From Spizellomyces punctatus DAOM BR117 (taxonomy: Eukaryota; Chytridiomycota; Chytridiomycetes; Spizellomycetales; Spizellomycetaceae), in the NCBI RefSeq assembly GCF_000182565.1, contig NW_015971537.1:1895299-1959298 (forward strand): 64,000 nt of DNA. Reading direction: 5' to 3'. Below the pieces are notes generated by a model, which had not been told where the DNA came from, ran no database searches, and saw only the letters and a program-made list of their open reading frames with translations. The first letter of the stretch is position 1. The number at the start of each line of letters is the position of its first letter. Position numbers and translations under genes: made by a program. Shown here in pieces: positions 28,242 through 38,666 of this stretch.

Positions 28242-31200
28242 ATGACCATCCACCAAGCAAACACGGCCTTGTTTGAGTCTGTTTCGGAGGTACCTGCTGC
28301 ACTCGTACGCTTGCAACTCTCCAGGACCCAATTTTCAACGTTATTGTTGACCACATTTAGGGTACATTCCTCGTTTTGCCAAAGACAACGCGAGCGTCAA
28401 GTACCCCATCCGTAAAGAGATCAAAGCAGAAATCGCCCAAGAATGGTACGGCGAGTCTCTAACCAGTCCTCACACTGGCCACGAGCCTCTCACCGTGTTA
28501 TTTGGTATAAAGATAGTTTACTGCGAGAATGTGAAGGCTTCCAACGACTTTACGGAGGCCAGGAACCAGAAGCGCTATGCCGTCAGAGATTTCGCTGCTA
28601 TAAACAACGATGGAGAGCAATTGAGGAAACTATCAATGTAAGAAACGCTAGTCGGAGCGAAAGCAGGTTTCGCAGTAATATTCAAATCTGACTGGCACCC
28701 GTGGAACAGAGAGTCCTCGTAAAGCACAACTCCCAAGCCATCGACAATATTGTAGATTTCGTCAATAACGCCTATGCAAGCATTCAATGCAGTGCACAGT
28801 ATGTATGTAATTTCTTGAAGATCAATTGGAACAAGCTCATGAAAATGGCCGATAGATCGCTGGTCCTCCCTTTCCGTGAGGTGCCAACTGGGTTGATCTT
28901 CGCCGGTAATAAGGACGGAGTCAATCTATTCAGCTAGCGTAATCTCATTTACTTATGCATTTTTGCAGGAATCAACATTCCCGACCAAGAACTCCTTTTC
29001 TCCCACGTAACCGCAAAGTTGACCCAGAACACCTGTCATTCAGTAGCTATCCTACCTTCGAGAGAGTGCCTGACTCTCAAGACTACCGTGAAATCGATGA
29101 TAGAACAGTTCTTGGACATGCGACCTACAGTAGCGGAAGACCAGATGGAGGTCTGCTTGTCTCAACTGGCTTAGTCGGTACCCCGATATGCAACTCATTT
29201 ACCTGATCGTACACACGTAGAACAATAACCAGAATGGGAACCTGTCATCCTACCAGGTTGGTCAAAAGGCGAGCCCTGTTTGCTGCAGACATGGACAACT
29301 GACACAAGCCTTGATTTCAGCCACGCATAAAGGCTCCAAATTATGATATGCAAATCTTGGCTGACTGGCATCGTGAACGAAATAGCCGAGGACATTTGGT
29401 TGCGATCATACCCGATTTCGAATGCTTTGATCCTATTGTAATCCAGGATCTTATTAACATCTGCAGGTTGGTGTGGCACGTTAATTCTCGCATATATCCG
29501 AGAGTCTAACTTCTAGTTCTGCTCCAAAGTGAATATCAAGGCACCTTGCCGTTTGTCTTTATATTTGGTGTCGCAACTTCCATTGAGGCGTTGCATCAAA
29601 GTTTACCGCGGGCGGTGCTGTCGTTGCTTCGGATGGAAAAGTTCAAATTACAGCACTCGAATGATTGCATTAATGCTATCGTGGAGGAGGTAAAGTTACG
29701 GATCACAGGTACTGCGGACAAATGAACGAGATCTGAAAAAGGAGTCATTTGCAGCTTTTGTTGAAACCTGAGATAGAATCACACGAAGGCTGCGTTGGGT
29801 TAAAGCTGGCCCTTGAGCCTTATGAGTTGCTCATCAATAGCTACCAGTTGCACACATTGTCTGTCGGCGGATTTGTGCGGGCGCTGAAGGTACGTAACGA
29901 CAGGGCGAATGTGGATACTGCCTCTGATTCTGACGGGATTGCAACAGTATGCCGTGATGGACTATTACTATTCGAATCCACTGAGCATACTGTGGGATAT
30001 GTATGCAGCAGATCGCAACGATCAGATGCAGGATATCTTGGAACCGGAGCATATTATTGATATACGGCTACTGAAATCGTTCAAAAGGTACCGTAGCATA
30101 TCTGTTTTACACCTTGCATTTTGAGGCGCATTCAGTTGCCCGAGATTGAATTTAATCCGTGATGAAGATATATCGAGGCACACGCAAAAACACATCCAGA
30201 CCACGTGGCCCGTCTGCTTCTCAATGACACCGTTGTAAAGGCCTGGCTTTCTGAATGCTTCCAAAGGATCGTTCGATACCAGATCCGCTATCATGCGGCG
30301 TTGTGTTGCGTATTGGAACTTCAGAAAGCTCTCAATAGTCCCAGTTTCAGCCGATCGAAGCGAGTACTTCATATGATGGCCCTCCAAGGAGGCTTTGTTG
30401 AAACCGAGTATATGAGTGCAATCATGCTTTTGTTGAGAAAGCGGAGCATTCTGGAAACAAGGCAGTACCTGGAAGGTTGCCTCGCAGCCCTGCAACAGAC
30501 CAATAGTTCCTCTGATGCCTGTCGATTGGAATGCGCGGCAATACAGAAGCTGATGGAAGATCTCAACGAATTTGTCGATTCGGATCCAGATAGTAGCGAA
30601 AGCGATGAAGCAGATTCGTACACTTTGAAGCATGAACGAAAGCGGGCACTTTCGTTGGCTTCAGGAAGTCGAACTACCAATGTATCTAAACGCTTGAAGC
30701 CAATTGTCGAGCACGTAAAAGAGGGCACCACGCAAGCTTTTCTGAAACGTGTTTCCGATTTCTTGAAAGAGTTTCTCAGGTGTGAGAGTGTATCGATGGG
30801 GGTAAGCTAGCAAGTTTGTTGATGTCGTATTTTCTTTCTAGCGACGCTACCAAGTGTTATAAGAACCTGCCATTACATGAGGTGGTTTATTACTCCAATG
30901 CCGCGCGCCTGAAAAAGGTACTTTGCTGTGCATATAGCGTACATTCATGTGTATGGACACTTACGGTCCCTTCGTTAGGCATTTCATCCTCAACCTCGAG
31001 CGGTCATACAGACCGCGTTAGGCCAAACTCGGCATTACCTCAAATGCGATTGCTGCCCAACAACCACCAAAGGCGACGACACAATCAGTCATACACTACA
31101 GGACTCCAGCATCGCGTACAGGCTATACTTGGAATGTGGAAGGATGATCAATCTCTATGATTGGTTTGTGGCATTTGGGGCGATAGTGGAGAAAGAAACA

Positions 31201-31338
31201 GAGGGAAGTTCACTGGACCGAACTGATATTCAGGCGCGTTTCATCAAATCAATTGCCGAGTTGCAATTCCTTGGGTTTATCAAGCCGACAACGCGAAAGA
31301 CAGATCATGCAGTGCGATTGACGTGGGGGACAGTGTAG
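28242..31338 (+). CDS. ORC3: origin recognition complex subunit 3
   Basis: Exons: 28242-28289, 28361 to about 28445, about 28526-28637, 28710-28798, 28856-28905, 28969-29150, (29233-29256), 29321-29466, 29530-29689, 29755-29889, 29948-30087, 30168-30779, 30842-30917, 30979-31338. Conserved text includes LYGGQEPEALCRQRFRCYKQ, LVLPFREVPTGLIFAG, LVAIIPDFECFDPIVIQDL, TLPFVFIFGVATSIEALHQ, LPLHEVVYYSNAARLKK and the C terminus ELQFLGFIKPTTRKTDH. The acceptor of exon 3 is unresolved (several AGs give the needed phase). The 24-nt exon is optional. Role: AAA-like ORC subunit with Orc2 in origin licensing. Tail to tail with APN2. Confidence 0.92.
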
Positions 31339-31434
31339 ACCTGAACAAAACCGAGTATTGCTGTAGCTATGCTAGACTTTTCCGTATGTTAGGTTATTGT
31401 AAATAAGCGCTGGTGTGGACGTTGAGATATAACT

Positions 31435-34066
31435 TTATTTGGTCCGACTTTTTTTCAAAGAGGAATCTTCTCCCTGTCTCGTGTCTTCACCATTTAGATT
31501 CTCAGTCGCGCTTCTTATTCGACCACCCTGTTGACCTTTTCTTTTGGGGCCGTTTTTCCACTCGAAGAAATCACAACGATATTCGCCCACCAGACGCCTG
31601 CTCTTGGGGACAATTACCGATTTTCCTTCGAAATTGAGTAGACCAATGTCCGACGGTCCAACGGGTCTGGCGCACAGATAAAACATTCGTCCCTGATTCG
31701 GACCAGTTTTATTTACTACCCATTCCTTGGCCGGCTCGTCATGCCAGCACTTGGGTATTACTTTGGGGCGCATGAGAGAGCGCCATTGTGATGCAGCGTT
31801 TGGGGTCGACCATGTGCCAGCACTGGACGTGGAGTCTCCCTGATCAAGGTCCGTGGATGAATTTGGAGATGCCGACATAGTGCCTAGAGTGGTAGGTTGA
31901 GAAAGCCTTCCAGTCGTAGGGACGTCCAAGTCGACACCAGGATCTGAGGAGCAGGCGAGTGGGTTCTCGAAAAGTGGTTGTGCATCTTCCAAGGATGGAG
32001 GTGTCTCCAGAGAGGTCGATGGAAGATCTTGAGTGGCGTCGCACATAGGTTCGCCCACGATGGGTTTCGCCGTACCGGCGGTCGTCGTTTTTGGCAATAG
32101 AAAGGAGCTTATTGATGACTGTCCCTGACTTGGGGGTACCTTGACCCCGACTTTGATGGCCTTCTGTTTTGATTTTTGACCCTTTCTGGTTGGGGCCCGT
32201 AATTTTGAGGGTCCACTTCTGGCAGGGAGGGTTGATTGCGACGGTTGTGCATGCACTGCGGGCGGTGCAGCTACCGAAATCGTTGATGGTTGTGCGCACG
32301 ACTCGGAAGGCGGAGTCGTTATCTCCAAAGTGCCCCCCTTCCCGTTCGTTGCAATGATTGTCTCTTTTCTTTCTTCCTGTGTAATTCCGCCCGACCTTGT
32401 CTCTCCCAACTCGGTAGTCGACCCTCCGGAAAGGCTAGTAGACTTTTTATTGAAAAAGCTGCTCAGCTTCTGTTGCTTCCCGGTAAACTCATCCCAGAAT
32501 TTTGCGCACAGTCGAGGAGGATCTCTTTTATCGCCAGGCTTCCAATCGGGTGGTGCCATCACGTTCTTTAAGCAATCTCCGTTGACTGGGTTGGTGTCGT
32601 GGAACGTGACTGCAACAGGACAGTGATCGCTTCCCATAATATCTGCTTCTACTGTGGCATCTGCCATCCATGGAATTAGTCCTTCAGTTGCAAGTACATA
32701 ATCTATGCGGGTGCCTGCAAGAGTTGTCAGTTCAAGGTCAGAACCAAGAGCGACAATAAAACGTTACCATAATTAACTGGTCTAAGGGAGAGATCAGCTT
32801 AGTCTTTTATATACGAGATACAATGTGCTCATTGGTAGAAGGATACCCACCGCGCATTCAGCAGCGTATTCCAGCATGTAAAAGCTTTCTCCTGTGTTGG
32901 ATGGAAATACCGAAACATGTCATACATCGGTCCGCGTGGCTGTACCAATTCATGAATCCATCTCCGGGTGGGTGTTTCATGGAAGCATGATATCCCTAGA
33001 TCTCTCATGCTCTTCCTTGGGTCACAGTGATCAATCTCTTGATGAGTTGTGTTCACCTATATCAAAACCTATTAACTACAGTGAGATGAAGCCTCACGCT
33101 TGGGTGCTATACTTACATCTCCGACAATAACGACTTGTCTACCTCCGGCAATCAAAGCCTCGATCCTTAGCCGTATAGCATGATAGAATCTGCACTATGT
33201 CAAAATTCCCCTGTCAATATCTGACAGCTGCCAGCAAAATACACAGTACTATACAGACTTGAATCGGAAGGCCTGTCTCTCCTCTGACGGGTCATCCACT
33301 GGAAAGTAAATCTAGAATGACCCCGGTAAGTTATTACAGCGAGGAAATAGTTACCGTAAGATCCATACCATTCTGACGTACGTTGATTAATACAAATAGG
33401 CGATGATCCGTAATAACTACTCTCCCTTCGCTATCTAACTCAAGCAGCTCGGCAGGCGAAAATTCGTGCCACAGTTGACCATAACATCCTATTTTGGACT
33501 CGATGCCGGACGATTTTGAAAGAAGTCCGCTAAATCCCTCCTCGGCCTCGATTGGGGTATAATCAGTCCTCACATAAGTGGTTACTCCCGAGTATCCATG
33601 CCTTCTCTGTATAGTTCAATGTCAGATACAAGAGCCATGAGTAAAATTGCCGCTGATCGCCACTTGCCTTTGGATACGAAAAGAAGGCATCGTACCCAGG
33701 TACGAGGGCAAGGTCTGAATCAGTGCTGCTTCGAGTGATCTTCATTTCCTGAAGACATATTATGTCTTTGCCAAACTCAACGTCAACCGGCTGTCCAATG
33801 AATCTCGATTGACAAAACATACCTGCGTTTAACGCCTCTATAATCGTCTGATAGTTCTTGTGCTCACACCATGGGTGATATTGCTATTGGTAAAAGCATC
33901 TCAGGTGGAGGCGTAGACCCAAATAGCACGGTTTCCCGGTACTGAGAGAAATGCACACATACCCGTAGCGTGCGAACCGACTGGAGAACATGAAAGTAAA
34001 CATTTGAGCTAAGCTGCATTGATAAAGGTAGCTACTCACGTTCACATTCCAAGAAAGTATGCGCAT
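31435..34066 (-). CDS. AP endonuclease 2 (APN2/APEX2) with GRF zinc finger
   Basis: Ten exons: 34066-34040, 33980-33963, 33883-33823, 33765-33668, 33606-33382, 33311-33259, 33189-33117, 33056-32851, 32781-32768, 32714-31435; 684 aa. The nuclease domain shows MRILSWNVNSVRTLR, the metal-ligand glutamate in DIICLQEMK, HGYSGVTTYVRTDY, VVIVGDVNTTHQEIDHCDP, the long FTCWNTLLNAR block and the catalytic GSDHCPV. A PCNA-interaction-like QQKLSSFF precedes a long low-complexity linker. The Zf-GRF (CWHDEP, KTGPNQGRMFYLCARP, YRCDFFEWKN) is C-terminal. Role: nuclear 3'-repair diesterase/AP endonuclease. The intron between exons 4 and 5 has a GC donor. An upstream in-frame ATG at 34090 is possible. Confidence 0.94.
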
Positions 34067-34248
34067 CGCAATGCCATCAGGGTGCTGCACTGCACACCAA
34101 AGGTGATGAGATTGCTCAAGATCAAAAGGCCGAGCAGAAAGTGTTCAATACAGTGATGGTGGCACAGTCATGGAAAGTCCTCATTATGTCATGAAAAGAC
34201 GATCCCACACATTTGTAAACGCTGCCATACTGCCCCTCATCCCCACAC

Positions 34249-34746
34249 ATGAACTTTATATACGATCTCACTCGTCGCCTCTTCAACACCCCGGGACCCG
34301 AAGAAATGTCAGCATCCAAGGAACTTGTCGAGAAAGCCATCAAGGAAAACAAAGTTGTGGTAAGTTTAATGCGTTGGCAAGTTGCTGGGGCAATCCGTGG
34401 TTTGACGTGCTCTTCTGCAGGTATTCTCCAAGAGCTACTGTCCGTACTGCAAAAAGGCCAAGAATTTGCTGGATTCACTCGGCGTCAAGTATGAGCTTTT
34501 TGAGCTAGACGAAAGGCCGGACGGTCAGGCAATTCAGGAATATTTGAAAGAAAAAACTGGACAGCGTACTGTTCCGAACATTTTTATCAAGGGTCAACAT
34601 ATCGGTAAGTCGAGAGTATGGAAAGCGGTTGATATCAATCCCTCCCTAACGGACTGATTCTTTGTTGGTTTTGCGTCACAGGCGGATGCGATGACCTTCA
34701 CGCAGCGCACGATAGTGGTAAATTACAGAAGTTGCTTGATCAGTGA
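34249..34746 (+). CDS. dithiol glutaredoxin (CPYC)
   Basis: Exons 34249-34359, 34421-34604, 34682-34746 give 119 aa. Active site KSYCPYCKKA, then ERPDGQAIQEYL, the cis-Pro region RTVPNIFIKGQHIGGCDD and HDSGKLQKLL. Class I (dithiol) glutaredoxin, using glutathione to reduce disulfides. A short basic N-terminal extension (FIYDLTRRLF) might target mitochondria or be cytosolic; this cannot be told. It shares a 182-bp divergent spacer with APN2. Confidence 0.93.
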
Positions 34747-35031
34747 GAATAGACCATCTACATATTGCACATTATATGTCCTTATGCACGAAAATCATGA
34801 TGTTGTAATAGATATTGCTGTTTCTTTGCAATGATAGCTGCATGATAAGGGGCTCCAGCACCAGATCTGTAAATGCGTGCAATTGAATCGCGTCTGGCAG
34901 CAAGATCTTCAATTAGTTGCCGTGCAGGACATTCCCCAAGTTTGTTTGTGTATTGTGTCCGTCAAGGAGGCTGCTCATGTAAACTCTTGTCGGGAACTGT
35001 TCTCCATAACGTATTCAACCTCCAATGGCTC

Positions 35032-37294
35032 ATGGAGTCGACAGCAGTGCAAAGCCCGCTCGGCTCACCCACTGAAGACATCCAGTTACCTATGGCAATA
35101 GCATCGAATAACCGGCAACTTACTCGACAGCAATGGCGGAGACTAAGGAAATACCAACGTCGCAAAGAAATTCGCCGTTCGGATGCCAGAGCGAGAGATG
35201 CTCGAAAGGAACAAGGTTGCGGTCACAGTCTGTCTATGACGGCGGCGCCAGCCGCCAGCATCTTCTAATACTTGTTTATTTTCAGAAGCAACTGATCCAG
35301 TGCTTATTGCTAAAAGACTACAAGAGGAGAAGTTATTGGAGGAAGAAAGGTATGTTGTCAAGCGCGGGATTCCAACGGCTCGAAACCTTCGACGTCATGA
35401 GGAATGTACTTGCAAAGACCGTATCCGCCCCTGATATGCTTTTACCTGTCTTCGACAATGCTTCATTATATGGCCGTTCATTCGCATTTATCCTTAACTT
35501 CCTCTTGATCGGCGTTCTCTCATCAGACAAGAACAGAGAAGACGCTATGAAGCGCGAGAGCAACAGTTTGAGCTTGCCGCAGCTCATCGACGCCGTTTGG
35601 AAGAAGAGAAGGCGAAGAAAGCGCAACAGGAAACGAGCATGGTCGGCAAATATTTGCGCTCTTCAAACTGTGATATCCATTACTCATGTTGATGAGTTCT
35701 TAGAAAACCTTGGACCCATCACTGGGGATGTTGACACAAGCTGTACCAGGAGATTTGCCCGCTTCGGCAGCCATCGTATGTAATGCCAGGGCAAATCAAT
35801 CCATCCTGTCAGATCGTCAAACGACCATTCTTTCGGTATGTATCACTCTAAATGCTAGCCATGTTTTATGACTTCCTGTAGTTTACTTACCGCCATTTTA
35901 GCCATTAGAGGCAGGCCGGTTAGCTGCAGCAAAGTTTCTGGAATCTTTGAAGTCAAAGTCTGCCTTGAGCAAGAATGGCATTTCACCAACCGCTGAGGAA
36001 TCCGAAGAGCATAATACCAGAACCATAACCGCGCGATTGGATGAGGAGCCTACCAAGGCGCCTCCAACTCCGCAATTGCATTCTCTTGCTGCAGAACTGA
36101 AGGAAAAGGTACTGTAATTTCGTCAGATTCCCGGCTTGGCCAGTCCTAAGATGACTTAAAGTCGGGTATCTGCAAACAGGCGTTACTTGTATGTGCGTAC
36201 CATCAGAAAACTGGTTCTTGTCGCTTCGCGGAGTTTTGTAAACTACGCCATCCGGAACCAACAATAAAGAACACCCTGGTTATGAAGAATATGTTTCAAT
36301 TTCCTGGAAAACAGACGGCAGGAGATGAGGTTGGTGCAATGTGTGGATGTGATGTCCTGCGCAAATGTTGACCGAAGCTATCATCCTGGGCGATAGTACA
36401 CAGATGAAGACGAGTATTTCAGTGCCTTTTACGAGGATGTGCATGGGGAGTTTGCTAAGATCGGTCGTCTCACTTGCTTCATGGTAAGGAAGAACATTAT
36501 ACTTCCAATAGTGCGATTTCGTCAAAGAATCTTAAGGCGGAATTAATAGGTCTGCCGTAACGAGGCGGTGCATCTAAGAGGCAATGTCTACGTCCAGTAT
36601 GCAAAAGAGGAAGATGCTATATGTGCACATAAAATCATGGACAGACGATGGTTTGGAGGACGGCAACTGTCGTGCGAATTTGTCCCTATCATTGAATGGA
36701 ACCATGCGATTTGTGGTAATGTCCGTGTCGGTAAACAATCACCTTCGAGTTGCACAATTTATCTTACATTCTAGGTCATTATGAGCGAGGTCGATGTACC
36801 AACCCGAACTGCAACTTTTTTCATGCTTTCCAAAATCCAGGCGGCATGTATCGTATTTGTAATTTTGGCAACACTGGCGGTGGTAGCATGGGAGTGGCGA
36901 AAGTAAAGCATAATGAACATGGGGCGCAAGGGAAAAGTGATTCGCGATCCTGTGAGGTCAAGGACCCTAGCAGGGAGAATCAAGGTGATAAGCCACCTGG
37001 TCAAAGTGTCAATCAGTCGGATACAACGAAAGAAGTCAAAGAAACGCACAAAAATGTAACAAACCCTCACATTGTGTCATCGGTATGCTCATCTTGGACC
37101 ATATGTCGGCGGAAGCACAGTCTCACCCTCCCAATTGAACGTAGGAAATAAAACGAAGAACGGAAAGGGATGAGAAGTCGGTGAGGAAGCGTGGTGACAA
37201 TGAGCGGCACAAAACGGCAACCCGTAAACGGCCGCGAAGCCGGTCAAGAAGTCGTTCTGCGTCACGGCGTAGAAGTCATCGGCGCAAACGATGA
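35032..37294 (+). CDS. ZRSR2/Urp-type U2AF35-related splicing factor
   Basis: Ten exons (35032-35215, 35286-35349, 35527-35641, 35704-35835, 35902-36108, 36180-36333, 36404-36483, 36550-36715, 36775-37082, 37145-37294) give 519 aa. A basic/charged coil (RRLRKYQRRKEIRRSDAR; LEEEKAKKAQQE) is followed by the first CCCH finger (CAYHQKTGSCRFAEFCKLRH). Next comes a U2AF-homology RRM (EAVHLRGNVYVQYAKEEDA, RRWFGGRQLSCEF) and the second CCCH finger (CGHYERGRCTNPNCNFFH). The RS-rich tail is RKRPRSRSRSRSASRRRSHR. Long N-terminal coil and order of domains match ZRSR2 and exclude plain U2AF1. Family role: 3' splice-site recognition, with a special part in U12-type introns. Confidence 0.9.
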
Positions 37295-37566
37295 CAGGGT
37301 GACAGAAGGAAAACAGTCAACACGGAACTGATTGTCCTTTGGAATAGTTTATAGCCACATACGGGCGATATAGACTAACTTAATTGAGTGTCTGAAGTAA
37401 TAACTACGCCATGCGGTGCTTGCTCTCATGGGCCAAGCAGCAGCCAATGGGTCTCTTGGCTCTCTGAACAACCATTCCAATATGTTTATGTTTACTTGTT
37501 TTGCAAAGAGATACAGCCAGACACTGCAAAATAAATAATTACAATTAAAAGGCAGGGAAATGGAAT

Positions 37567-38479
37567 TTATGTACGAACAAAGAATGCAGGCGCCCCGTTT
37601 GTTCTTCGCGCTGACGAGAAATTTGTTGGACCTATTAGAAACAATAGCGTCAGAGGCAAGCTGTTCAAAAACGGTGCGATGCAAACGGAGTAAGACTGAC
37701 CATCTGCCCTCTTGATTCTGTCACCAAACAGTTGCCGGTTTCGAAACTCCAACACTTTCATATCCGCTGCAGAAGGCTTTGATATCGCATTCCTAGCCAC
37801 CACCCTGAAGCCGTTCACAATATATTCCCCAGAAGCCGCAGATTTCTTTCTTCGTCGCTTCTGTGGCTTCTCATCATCGGAATTATCATCAATCAATCGT
37901 GTGTGTTTGCCTGCTTTTGGTGATTCTTCCTCCCCTTGATCTTCTCTTTCGTCAAGCTCCTCGGCTGCTTGTAGTAGTTCGTCGGGCAATCTGGTGAGGC
38001 CGTCAGCAAGACGGGACTTTTTTTCGGCATGTTGCGCGGCTAAGCGGGAAGTATGGGCACGGCGCTTTGCCTTTTCTTCCGCTTTCTGTCTGTGGGGACG
38101 TTAATGGTCAGAGCACAGAAAAGTGCTTAAATGGGCCAAAAACATACTTCTTCTCCAATTCCCGAGCAACCTGGGCCGCGGACAACGCATCCTCTTTGGC
38201 AGCTTTGATGGAAACAGCTTCCGGTGCTTCCTCAACTTCTTCCTCGTCGTCCTCTGATGAATACACAATTTCGTCCGAGTCGTAGTCTGGGTCCTCTTCG
38301 TTCACTGGCGTAGAGCTTTCGCTTTGAATGATTCCCTCGTCGGTTTCTGGTTCAGGTGAAGAGCGTTCTTCTGATTGCTCTTCAAAAGACGTACGCTCAG
38401 TATCCTTGACGAGACTTTCTTGTTGAGCATCTTCTTTCTGTGCTTTCCCTTTTAAAGTTGATGCCTTGCGTCGTCCCAT
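37567..38479 (-). CDS. probable U3 snoRNP-associated protein (UTP16/BUD21-like)
   Basis: Exons 38479-38148, 38089-37701, 37631-37567 give 261 aa. The protein is highly charged: an acidic N-terminal half (EEDPDYDSDEIVYSSEDDEE), a coiled Lys/Glu middle with a KRRRKK nuclear signal, and a C-terminal conserved-looking part (NGFRVVARNAIS, LEFRNRQLFGDRIKRADG, RRTNGAPAFFV). The PAF ending and FRN.xLFG.RIKR wording suggest the U3_snoRNA_assoc family, but the assignment is from memory of the pattern. If right, it acts in the nucleolar SSU processome. Divergent from CFAP61 with 187 bp between starts. Confidence 0.45.
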
Positions 38480-38666
38480 TATTAGTTCGGTTATTGCACT
38501 GCAGACTTACATTTACAGAGGCTGCTTATACCATGGCCAAAAAGAAGTAAAGTCACGTGGATATGCTTACGTAGTCATACTCACCGACTTGAAGTTATCC
38601 AGGTTGTCCGATGAGAGCAATCTCCAAATACACAGGATCTATTGATTGAGCGCAAGGAATACTATC

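Noticed and set aside
27885-28331. Open frame of about 148 codons on the minus strand opposite the ORC3 start
   Set aside because: It overlaps the ORC3 first exon and the TTAGGG tract, and shows no family or plausible start.
34873-35031. N-terminal extension of the ZRSR2-like protein to 34873
   Set aside because: The extra 53 residues are Cys/Ser/Leu-rich, unlike the family, and the ATG at 35032 gives the usual charged N terminus.
35492-35498. CCTTAAC inside ZRSR2 intron 2, identical to the U12 branch-site core
   Set aside because: The donor of that intron is GTATGTTGTC (U2 type), and the motif is 28-35 nt from the acceptor, farther than usual for U12 introns.
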